Shown: positions 56,621 to 64,000 of the stretch, piece after piece | How the letters are laid out: each line of letters starts with the position of its first letter | Numbering within the stretch: position 1 is the first letter of the stretch | From: Bog-950 sp044225825 | GTDB lineage: Bacteria > Bacteroidota > Bacteroidia > Chitinophagales > LD1 | NCBI GenBank assembly: GCA_044225825.1 | Contig: JBGAIB010000004.1 | Span: 248,001-312,000 of the forward strand | Reading direction: 5' to 3' | Length of the DNA: 64,000 nucleotides | The notes under the pieces: model-generated | The model's input: the letters and a program-made list of their open reading frames with translations, nothing else | What the model was told of the DNA's origin: nothing | Databases searched by the model: none | Position numbers and translations under genes: made by a program

Positions 56621-59600
56621 TTATTTAGAAGTGCTGATAAACAACTTGCGGGCAACTACCTCGCCGTTGTTCTTCACACTCAGCAGCACATAACCGGCAT
56701 CCAGGTTTGTGAACGCATGGCTGTAAATGCTGCTCTTGCCAAACTTCTCGCTGCTCAGTTTCTGGCCTAAAATGTTGTAGATGTCAATCGTAGCTTCTAC
56801 CTGTTTCAGGCTGCTGAAATCAACGTAAACGCGGTCGCCGTTGCTCCACATATGCAGGCCGTTGTTTTCAACGGTTTCGATACCGGTAGTGGTTTTAGCA
56901 GTTACGGTTACGCTTTGCAGTACGGTCGATGAACAACCATCGGTATTGGTAGCCGTTAAGCTAACGGTGTAAACACCTTCGGTAGCATACTGGTGAGTGC
57001 TGATCGTAGCGGTCTGTTCGGCACTGCCGTCACCAAAGTTCCAGGTAGTGCTGGCCGCATTGGCAGTAGTGCTGGTAAAGGTTATGTCCTCGCCTGCTTC
57101 GGCTACTGTGCTGCTGGCCTGCATAGCGGCAGTAATTGGTGTAGCACCGTTCACTTGTATGTTTTTAACCACGGTATAGCCGTTGTTATCTACTAAGGTA
57201 ATGGTATAAACACCTGCTGCCACGCTGCTGATTACCGGCTGGTTGTTGTTTAACACGCCGCTGGCAATAGTTACGTTAGCGCTGTTGGTAATGGTATAGT
57301 TCCAGTTAGCACTGCCCGGCTGGGTAATGTTCAGCTGGCCCTGTGCCTGGCAGGTAGCATTGCTGCTGCTGAATTTAGCCGCAGGTGTAAAGTGCAATAC
57401 AAAACGGTTCCAGTTATCGTTGGCGTTAGCGGTAAAGCTGTAAGCACCGCTGCGCACATCATGGAACACATTCAACTGCTTATCTTCTAAAGTAATGTAG
57501 CTGGTAGGGTCAAAGCTGCTTACGCCGTTAAAGCTTAAGCTATAAGTGCCGTTTACACCCGGCTCCATATTCAATGGTATGCTGTTGGTGGTTTCAATAT
57601 CCTTCACCACGTTCAGGCATAACCAGCTTGGGCTGCCGTTCATGGTAGTATAAAGCGTATGGCGTGTTAAGGAACCTGCGCTCTTCACCGCATCATAGCC
57701 TGCGTCAAATGCGGCGCTGGCGTCGGCGTTAAAGGCTACGGTGGTAACATCCATCAGGTTAGTACCGGTGTTGGTGGCAGTAATCGTTAACTCGTGGTCG
57801 TTGGCCTGTTTTTGGAATACAGGGCTACCGCTGCGGGTGCGCTGACTTGCGTTAATTGTATAAGCAGCGCTGCCCGGTACACTTTTACGCACCATAAACG
57901 CCTGGAACGGACCAACCACAGTTGCCGGTTGGTAACTGCCTGCAAAAGCACCGGTAGTGTTCCATACCATCTTTAAAGGGTCAAAACCGCTTGGCGTGCT
58001 GCTGATGTCCAGATCGCTCAGATAAGGGTTAGCCACAATGTGCCAGCCTGCATCAACCGAACGGCCCTGTTGGGTAAAGTTCTGCCAGCCGCCGGTATTG
58101 GTTAATGAGGTTGCCTGGTAACTGCCTGCTAAGTTAGGTGCACCGTTAACTGTTATAACACCTGCGCCGGTTTTGTAAATGCTAAAACCTTTGGTAGCTG
58201 TAGCGGTTCCGCCGGTTTCAACTTTCCAGCCGGCCTGGGCGCAGGTTGCTCCATGCGATTCGTCGTAACTAAACACCGTGCCCCATGGCGAGTTGCTGGC
58301 GCTGTTAATCTCATCGCAGGTACCGGTAGGTATTATATAACCCGGTGTACCGCTGGCGCCAAAAGCGCTTAGTGGTGTAGCTGCAATAGGGCTGCCCATC
58401 AGGTGCTGATTTTTAGCACCCGAACCAGCTGCGTCGTAATAACGTTCGGCAGTAACGTTGCCGTTAATGGTACCGGTAAAGCCGGCGCTAAAGTTATCTA
58501 ACACGGCATAGTCGGTGCTGCTGGTGCTGCGGAAACGCAGGGTGCCTGCAATGGTATTCAGCGTGCCGCTTTGTAATTCAACGGCAGTAAACACATCAAA
58601 CTGTGCACCGCTTTGCAATACGGCACCGGTGCTGTTGTTTAAACGCAGGGTATTAAACAGTGTTTTACCACTTAAAGCCTGGCTGCCGCTGCCGCTTAAG
58701 GTAAAGGTGCCGCTGCCCAGTACTTTGCTAACGTTGCCGCTGCCGCCTACATAGTCACCGCAAACGCTAACACCGGCATTAAGGGTTAAAAGAGCATTGC
58801 TTTGTAACTCAATATTACCCACGCTAACCGGGCTGCTTATTACAGGCGAATTCGCCACGCTTGGTATCAGTACATCGTGGGCACAACTGTTAGGCACATA
58901 ACCATTGCTCCAGTTGGTAGCAGTATGCCAGTCGGTAGTATTACCTAACCAGGTATTGGTGCCACAGGCATTAACGGTAACACCTACCGAAGCGCTTGCT
59001 GTACAGGTATTGCTGTTAGTTACCGTAACGGTATACGTAGTGTTGCCGCTTGGGCTAACAGTGCCGCTGGCATTGTTGCCTGCAATACCGGCGCTCCAGG
59101 CGTAGGTAGTAATCGTACCGCTGCCTGCTGTGGCATTGGCATTAAGGGTGGTGCTTGCACCATTGCAGATAGTAGCAGGACTGGCCGATGGGCTAACTAC
59201 CGGAACTGCGTTTATGGATACTACCTGCGAGGCTTTCGATGAACAGGTGCCGTCGGAAACCGATACAGTATACGTATTTGCTGTGTTAACAGTAGTTGAT
59301 ATTGAACTACCGCCGTTGCTCCAGCTATAACCGCTCATGCCGCTTGGCGCAGCAGTTAAAGTAACACTGCCACCGGGGCAAATTGCTGTTGGACCACCTG
59401 CCGAAATCGTTGCGTTTACAGGGTTGTATTTAATTAGGGTAACATCATCTAAGCGATATACTACGGTAGTAGGTGTTGTATTACGGAAACGTAAGCGAAC
59501 ATTTGTACCATAAGGCAGGGCATTGTCAAATGTCACTTGGTGCCAGAAAGATCCGGCTGTTCCGGCTCCTGTTGGCACAGTTATTAATCCTAAGTTAAAA

Positions 59601-62600
59601 TAGCTTACACCATCAAGGCTATACTCAACTACAAGGTCGTTACCATTGTCGGCGTTAGTATTTTTATTGAAAGCAAAGAAAAGTTTATTCGGATAAGCGT
59701 TAGTGGTATTGATGTTAGAAATCAATACGTATTTTTCACCACTTGGCGAAGCACTTGCTTGCGCCATGTACATATTGCCGCCGCCGCTGGCTCCGGTATA
59801 GCCTGTAGAAGCAGTGGTTGTTTTGATATCGCCAAGACCTGAAAAAGCAAGTGATGCATTGGTGCCGGAGGTATAATTATTAATATCACTAACGGTTGCA
59901 GCGCCAAAACCTTCTGTCCAAACCTGGGTGGTTCCGTTTACCGCACCGCGAGCCACAAAGGCATTACTGCTTACAGTAGCATTGGTTACACAGCTTAGGC
60001 TGGTGGTCATTTCGCAGGTAACAACATCGTTTGCATTTAATGAGTTTGTTGAATACGTTGTTGTTCCTGTACCAACGTTCGAACCGTTTAATTTCCATTG
60101 GTAAGTTGGAGTTCCTCCGTTAGTAGTTGACCCAACAGTAAAGGTCTGGGTTGTACCGGCACATACCGGATTATTGGCTGATGTAATTATTATAGAAGGT
60201 GTTACAGGTGTATTAATTGTAACACTTACAGGTCCTCTGGAAGCAGTACAGCCAAGACCATCAGTAATATTAACTGTATAGCTGCCTGTAGCTCCAATAG
60301 ATGCTACTTGCGTATTTGCACTATTGCTCCAAGCATACGTGCTGTTAGCAGGGGTTGCGGTTAAACTAACTGTTCCGCCGCACTGAGTTATTGGGCCTGT
60401 CGGCGAAATTGCTGGAGAAGTAGCAACACCGTAGGATAGAGTTACATCATCCAAACGATAAACCACCGAAGCTCCTATGTTTTTAAAGCGTAGGGCAAAT
60501 GTGGTAGATTGAGGAATGCTACCAACCATTTTAACCAGGTAGTAGTTGGTAGCAGTACCAGTACCAGTAGGCAATGCACCAAACTGTGTTATCCATGGTA
60601 GGTTTGTCCAGTTGGCGCCACCATCGGTACTAATATCCACAAGAAAATTTGAGCCATTATCGCTTGTTGATGTTTTAAACAAGCCAAACGACAACATCAT
60701 AGGTGATAAACCGCTCGTGTTAATGCCTGTAATAATGAATGTAGTTCCCGAGGATCCGAAATACATGTTAGCCCCACCCGAAGCTCCTGCATAAGAGCCG
60801 GACGAACTTACTGTATTTCTTAATTCTGCAGTACCCGACATGGTAAAAGCAGTATTATCAAAACCATTCCCCGATTCCTGGGTCGCAATAGCAGTAGGAT
60901 TAGTAGAAACGGCACCCATACTTTCAGTGAACAACACATTTACTGTGCTGTATTGTATAGTAATATTTAAACCGTTGTCAGTTCCGTTAAATGGTGGATT
61001 GCTGCCCACAACTCGGATGCGATAGCCGCTTCCGTTCGCCGTGCTCGTAGGGATGGTGGCACTGATAGTGCCGCTGGCTGTAGCTGTTACAGTGCCTATG
61101 CTGGTAGGGCTGCTGAAACTGCCACTGGCATCGGATAATTGTGCTGTAAACACGTTACCACTGTTAAAGTTATTAGCAGTATAAGGCACGCTTACGGTAG
61201 AACCGGGGCATAAGAAGTTGCTGATGGCTATGCTGGTGGCCAGGGTAGGTACCGGCACATTAATGGTTAAAGTGCCGCTGGTGGCATTCGTCGTTCCGGC
61301 ATTGGCATCATCTACGGTTACTGTGGTAGTGCTGCCGCCGGTGGCAAACTGAAAGTTAGCCGGGAAGGTTAAAACACCGGCCACAAAGGCACCGGGCACG
61401 TTACCCATAGTATAACCTGCGCTGTTGCTTACACTAACTGAGTTAGTGTAATTTAAATCAAGGTTGCCGTTGGCATCCTGTGCTTTTACCACACCGGGGG
61501 TGGCAAAGTTGGCAAATACGTTAATGGTAGTTGGCGCAAAGGCAGTAGTAAAGTTCAGGGCGGTTGCAGTTACATCCACCGCATTGTTGGTAGCGCCTGA
61601 TTCAACGGCTGTACCTGCACCCGGTGCAAACGGCGTACCGCTAACACTGGCAGTAAAGCTGCTGCGGTCCACCTTAAAGGCCAGGTTCATACCATCAACC
61701 GTATTGGCTAAACCACCGCCTATTACTACGTTAATCCATAAGTTTAATGTGTAGGTTTTGCTGCTGCCGTCGGCTACATAACCAAGCTGACCGGCACCAT
61801 TTGGTATCGATGCAAAGGTGATGTTCGTTCCGTTCACCGTTCCTGCAAGGGTATTGGTGCCATCGCTTAAAGTGGCACCAGCTATTACGTTAGTCCAGGT
61901 GGCTACGTCATTACCTGTTCCCTGGCTGATAACCAGGTTGCTGATTAAAGTAGCCAGTGCATCGTTACCGCTTACATCATCGGTTACGGTAAAGTTAAAT
62001 ACCGAAATGGCTGCGCCCGAGGTATTGGCAATGGATGAAACAGAAAGAGCCTCGCCGCCTGCTGCAGAGGTAACATCGCTAACCGGCGGGTTGTTTACTA
62101 TAATATTACCGCTAGTAGCATTGGTGGTGCCGGCATTGCCGTCATCTACCGTTACTGTTACAGTAGCGCCGCCGTTGGTAAACTGAAAGTTGGAAGGAAA
62201 AGTAAATACACCGGCAGCAAATGAGCCGTTGGCATTTGCCATACCTAAGCTGCCGGAGTTAGTGATAGTAACCGTGCTGGTTACATCCTTATCGGTATTG
62301 CCGTTGGCATCCTGTGCACGCACCACACCAGCCGTTGTAAAATTGGTATTAGGATCTATAGTGGTGGGTGAAAACGCAGTTGTATAGTTTAAAGCAGTAG
62401 CTACTACTACTATAGCGTTATTCGAACTGCCAGATTCTACCGCAGTGCCCGCACCGCTCGCAAAGGCAGTTGTTGTTCCTGTCGTTATGAAATTACTTCT
62501 GTCAACCTTAAAAGCAAGATTAAGTCCATCAACGGTAGTAGGTAAGGTACCACCTATGGATGTTTTTAACCATACCTTTAGAGTATAGGTTTTGCTGGTG

Positions 62601-63676
62601 CCGTCCAGAACTTCTCCTAATTGGCCTGAGCCGGAAGGAATAATTCCAAAGGATAATGTAGTACTACCTACGGCTGCAGTTATGCTATTCGTTCCATCAG
62701 TAAGTTCCGCACCTGCTATTGCCTGTGTCCAGTCCGCTATATCATTACCTGTGCCTTGTGCCACGGTAATTTGTCGAATCAAGGTTGGGTTTGGATCGTC
62801 GCCTTGAGCGTCATCGTTAACTGTAAAATCGAAATTTAATGACGAAGCTGCTTGCGTGTTAATTAAAGATGATAACGTGGCGGGCTCCGTTCCTGCTCCG
62901 ACTGTAACATCTGAAGCTGGAGTTGTAGTAGCAAAGGTCGCATTTACATAAATATCATCTAAGCCGATCTCATCTCGACTGCCGCTTCCGGATACATCAG
63001 CACTACTCCATCGGATATAATAAACTGCTGAAGGGGCAATGTTCAAGCCTGTTATCGTTGTGGATTTGGTTCCTACCAATGCGTAGGTAGGAGATGCATC
63101 TGCAGCAGCCGTTGTTGTATAGTCCAATGCAGCTACCGCAGTGTAGCTGCTATTATCCGAAGAATGGGAAAAGTTAAACGAACTGCCTCTCCCCTGATCG
63201 TTTCTTACGTATATCTTGTAAGAAACATCCAGTGAGGTGATATTGCTTGTCCCGTTATTCTTAATTTTTAAGGTTAGTGTTCCTGGAGCAAAATCCGAAC
63301 CACCTGGCTGAATTAATAGAGCTGGGTTAGAAGCGGAATGCGGGGACATAGTTCCAGCATAAAATCCACCAGTAGTCACAGCAGCTGAGGTAGCACCACG
63401 GGTGTAATCAGTGGTTGCAGTTGTCTGCGTTCCACCAAATGCCAAGGAGCCATCACTCCAGCCGGTTGCTGCCCACGCATTGGAATTTAATTGACCAGTT
63501 GTTGGTGTCGATTGAAATCCGGCTCCAGTATATGCACCGTTATTTACCCCGCTAATAGTTGAGCTAAAGTCAATGGTACTAGAGGGAGAACCGTTGGTTA
63601 AAGATAATTGAGCCTGCGTGTAATGAATTAACAGCATCGAACAAGCTGTTAAAAGTGTCAGGGAGAGTTTATTCAT
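56621..63676 (-). CDS. Giant secreted multi-domain protein with T9SS type A sorting domain
   Basis: 2351 aa. Signal peptide about 1-22 (MNKLSLTLLTACSMLLIHYT). Residues about 25-250 are a beta-sandwich, concanavalin-like (DYTRGATSAAVTTGGFYAGT). Residues about 255-808 are two tandem 278-residue modules (FDFTVNDDAQGDDPNPTLIR and FNFTVTDDVSGNDALATLIS). At about 912-1078 and about 1252-1415 are two copies of a lectin-like module (NMYFGSSGTTFIITGINTSG; NMYMAQASASPSGEKYVLIS), each ending VVYRLDDVTL. Ig-like repeats and a filamentous beta region (NGYVPNSCAHDVLIPSVANS) lie in between, and a PKD domain is near 2212 (TTWNFGDGSAEQ). The last 85 residues are a T9SS type A sorting domain (GLHMWSNGDRVYVDFSSL, IDIYNILGQKLSSE). 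Probably a surface adhesin or secreted carbohydrate-binding protein. Confidence 0.87.
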   Translation of the reverse strand: MNKLSLTLLTACSMLLIHYTQAQLSLTNGSPSSTIDFSSTISGVNNGAYTGAGFQSTPTTGQLNSNAWAATGWSDGSLAFGGTQTTATTDYTRGATSAAVTTGGFYAGTMSPHSASNPALLIQPGGSDFAPGTLTLKIKNNGTSNITSLDVSYKIYVRNDQGRGSSFNFSHSSDNSSYTAVAALDYTTTAAADASPTYALVGTKSTTITGLNIAPSAVYYIRWSSADVSGSGSRDEIGLDDIYVNATFATTTPASDVTVGAGTEPATLSSLINTQAASSLNFDFTVNDDAQGDDPNPTLIRQITVAQGTGNDIADWTQAIAGAELTDGTNSITAAVGSTTLSFGIIPSGSGQLGEVLDGTSKTYTLKVWLKTSIGGTLPTTVDGLNLAFKVDRSNFITTGTTTAFASGAGTAVESGSSNNAIVVVATALNYTTAFSPTTIDPNTNFTTAGVVRAQDANGNTDKDVTSTVTITNSGSLGMANANGSFAAGVFTFPSNFQFTNGGATVTVTVDDGNAGTTNATSGNIIVNNPPVSDVTSAAGGEALSVSSIANTSGAAISVFNFTVTDDVSGNDALATLISNLVISQGTGNDVATWTNVIAGATLSDGTNTLAGTVNGTNITFASIPNGAGQLGYVADGSSKTYTLNLWINVVIGGGLANTVDGMNLAFKVDRSSFTASVSGTPFAPGAGTAVESGATNNAVDVTATALNFTTAFAPTTINVFANFATPGVVKAQDANGNLDLNYTNSVSVSNSAGYTMGNVPGAFVAGVLTFPANFQFATGGSTTTVTVDDANAGTTNATSGTLTINVPVPTLATSIAISNFLCPGSTVSVPYTANNFNSGNVFTAQLSDASGSFSSPTSIGTVTATASGTISATIPTSTANGSGYRIRVVGSNPPFNGTDNGLNITIQYSTVNVLFTESMGAVSTNPTAIATQESGNGFDNTAFTMSGTAELRNTVSSSGSYAGASGGANMYFGSSGTTFIITGINTSGLSPMMLSFGLFKTSTSDNGSNFLVDISTDGGANWTNLPWITQFGALPTGTGTATNYYLVKMVGSIPQSTTFALRFKNIGASVVYRLDDVTLSYGVATSPAISPTGPITQCGGTVSLTATPANSTYAWSNSANTQVASIGATGSYTVNITDGLGCTASRGPVSVTINTPVTPSIIITSANNPVCAGTTQTFTVGSTTNGGTPTYQWKLNGSNVGTGTTTYSTNSLNANDVVTCEMTTSLSCVTNATVSSNAFVARGAVNGTTQVWTEGFGAATVSDINNYTSGTNASLAFSGLGDIKTTTASTGYTGASGGGNMYMAQASASPSGEKYVLISNINTTNAYPNKLFFAFNKNTNADNGNDLVVEYSLDGVSYFNLGLITVPTGAGTAGSFWHQVTFDNALPYGTNVRLRFRNTTPTTVVYRLDDVTLIKYNPVNATISAGGPTAICPGGSVTLTAAPSGMSGYSWSNGGSSISTTVNTANTYTVSVSDGTCSSKASQVVSINAVPVVSPSASPATICNGASTTLNANATAGSGTITTYAWSAGIAGNNASGTVSPSGNTTYTVTVTNSNTCTASASVGVTVNACGTNTWLGNTTDWHTATNWSNGYVPNSCAHDVLIPSVANSPVISSPVSVGNIELQSNALLTLNAGVSVCGDYVGGSGNVSKVLGSGTFTLSGSGSQALSGKTLFNTLRLNNSTGAVLQSGAQFDVFTAVELQSGTLNTIAGTLRFRSTSSTDYAVLDNFSAGFTGTINGNVTAERYYDAAGSGAKNQHLMGSPIAATPLSAFGASGTPGYIIPTGTCDEINSASNSPWGTVFSYDESHGATCAQAGWKVETGGTATATKGFSIYKTGAGVITVNGAPNLAGSYQATSLTNTGGWQNFTQQGRSVDAGWHIVANPYLSDLDISSTPSGFDPLKMVWNTTGAFAGSYQPATVVGPFQAFMVRKSVPGSAAYTINASQRTRSGSPVFQKQANDHELTITATNTGTNLMDVTTVAFNADASAAFDAGYDAVKSAGSLTRHTLYTTMNGSPSWLCLNVVKDIETTNSIPLNMEPGVNGTYSLSFNGVSSFDPTSYITLEDKQLNVFHDVRSGAYSFTANANDNWNRFVLHFTPAAKFSSSNATCQAQGQLNITQPGSANWNYTITNSANVTIASGVLNNNQPVISSVAAGVYTITLVDNNGYTVVKNIQVNGATPITAAMQASSTVAEAGEDITFTSTTANAASTTWNFGDGSAEQTATISTHQYATEGVYTVSLTATNTDGCSSTVLQSVTVTAKTTTGIETVENNGLHMWSNGDRVYVDFSSLKQVEATIDIYNILGQKLSSEKFGKSSIYSHAFTNLDAGYVLLSVKNNGEVVARKLFISTSK
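61252..62914 (-). repeat. Two tandem 278-residue protein repeats
   Basis: Residues 255-532 and 533-about 808 of the 2351-aa protein align end to end without major gaps. Shared landmarks are QGTGND, LSDGTN/LTDGTN, SGQLG/AGQLG, DGSSKTYTLNLW/DGTSKTYTLKVW, FKVDRS, GAGTAVESG, TALNFTTAF/TALNYTTAF, VVKAQDANGN/VVRAQDANGN and TTNATSG. Identity is clearly high by eye, consistent with recent tandem duplication. Confidence 0.85.
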
Positions 63677-63710
63677 ATGTCAGAGTTAGTGTGTGTCAGA
63701 AAAACGTCGG

Positions 63711-63718
63711 CAAAACTA
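63711..63718 (-). promoter_or_regulatory. Bacteroidota-type -7 element (TAGTTTTG)
   Basis: An exact TAnnTTTG read on the minus strand, 34 nt before the start codon at 63676. No clear -33 TTG. Confidence 0.35.
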
Positions 63719-64000
63719 AGTGAAACCACCTAAAAAAGGCGATTCGCTTATTAACTAATTTTTAATTTGTTCTTAAATATGTTAATAACCTGCTCTACTA
63801 CTGTAAATCAAGTTAGTAGCCCGCTAACCGGGGCTTAGGTGAGTACGTTAAAACAACGCATTGCTGCGTCAGGGGTAGCACAAAAATAAGATTAATGCTA
63901 TGGCTTGTCAATAGGCTAAGGCACTATTCATCATTTCTTAATATGCACATCCTATCCCCATTCACCCGTCACCCATCCGGTTTTTAATTCCTGCCCCATT
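63719..64000. other. Non-coding right end
   Basis: About 280 nt with no supported gene on either strand. It contains a short inverted repeat AGCCC/GGGCT at about 63817-63835 without a T run. No RNA gene is recognised. Confidence 0.4.

Noticed and set aside
1..64000. CRISPR array, rRNA, tRNA, insertion sequence or prophage
   Set aside because: No direct-repeat/spacer pattern, transposase, integrase or phage structural gene was seen. The collagen-like gene's S74 domain is phage-tail-like but alone.

Overview
This 64 kb window reads as chromosomal DNA of a member of the Bacteroidota, probably an environmental Chitinophagales- or Sphingobacteriales-like lineage. The evidence is: six secreted proteins ending in type IX secretion (T9SS) sorting domains, four of the type A style and two of the type B (gliding-motility-associated) style; SprB-type and PKD repeats; the short (288 aa) RpoD of this phylum; several intergenic TAnnTTTG promoter elements; TonB-dependent receptors with carboxypeptidase-regulatory N-domains; and a menaquinone gene (menA). 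I see no rRNA or tRNA gene, CRISPR array, insertion sequence, integrase or phage module. GC content looks even and codon use looks uniform outside the low-complexity genes.

Layout. 0-4 kb: the start of fumC on the minus strand; an HmoA-like haem monooxygenase gene behind a Fur-like operator with a small membrane protein gene; cytidine deaminase; a DUF1003 protein; and a collagen-like secreted fibre protein with a C-terminal S74 chaperone domain. 4-6 kb (minus): UDG-superfamily gene, small gene, menA. 6-14 kb: two paralogous PKD/SprB T9SS-A proteins flank a dockerin-like T9SS-A protein and a helical protein of unknown function. 14-24 kb: VOC protein, Gly-rich secreted protein, DUF4412 protein; the rlmH-rhomboid-threonine aldolase operon; an operon of two lipocalin-like lipoproteins with nfeD and floA; and an M23 peptidase / sphingosine-phosphate-lyase-like / LysE operon. 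24-29 kb: TonB receptor, rpoD with a long leader. 29-34 kb: a 1363-aa Gly-rich T9SS-B protein. 34-50 kb: housekeeping (queG, sphingomyelinase-like EEP protein, gyrA, TPR protein, rpe, TonB receptor, fmt, corA, GNAT, dapF, htrA, methyltransferase). 50-64 kb: two giant T9SS cargo proteins of 1967 and 2351 aa.

How it fits together. About a third of the window codes for T9SS cargo, and all six cargo genes are on the minus strand. No T9SS machinery genes are visible, so the cargo must use machinery encoded elsewhere. The surface proteins use at least four fibre or scaffold designs: collagen triple helix, beta-helix with polyglycine insert, PKD/SprB beta-sandwich arrays, and tandem 278-residue modules. 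Two enzymes, an S1P-lyase-like protein and a neutral-sphingomyelinase-like protein, point to sphingolipid turnover, which suits a phylum that makes sphingolipids. Points most worth a second look are the operator/promoter layout at 220-250, an Arg-to-Gly change beside the zinc site of the cytidine deaminase, Gly at the quinolone position of GyrA, the M23/SPL/LysE operon, the paired beta-helix plus Gly-rich inserts, and near-perfect palindromes upstream of gyrA and of the 1967-aa gene. Nothing here is convincingly a wholly new system. The strongest candidates for undescribed biology are the Gly-rich beta-helix cargo family and the M23/SPL/LysE operon.
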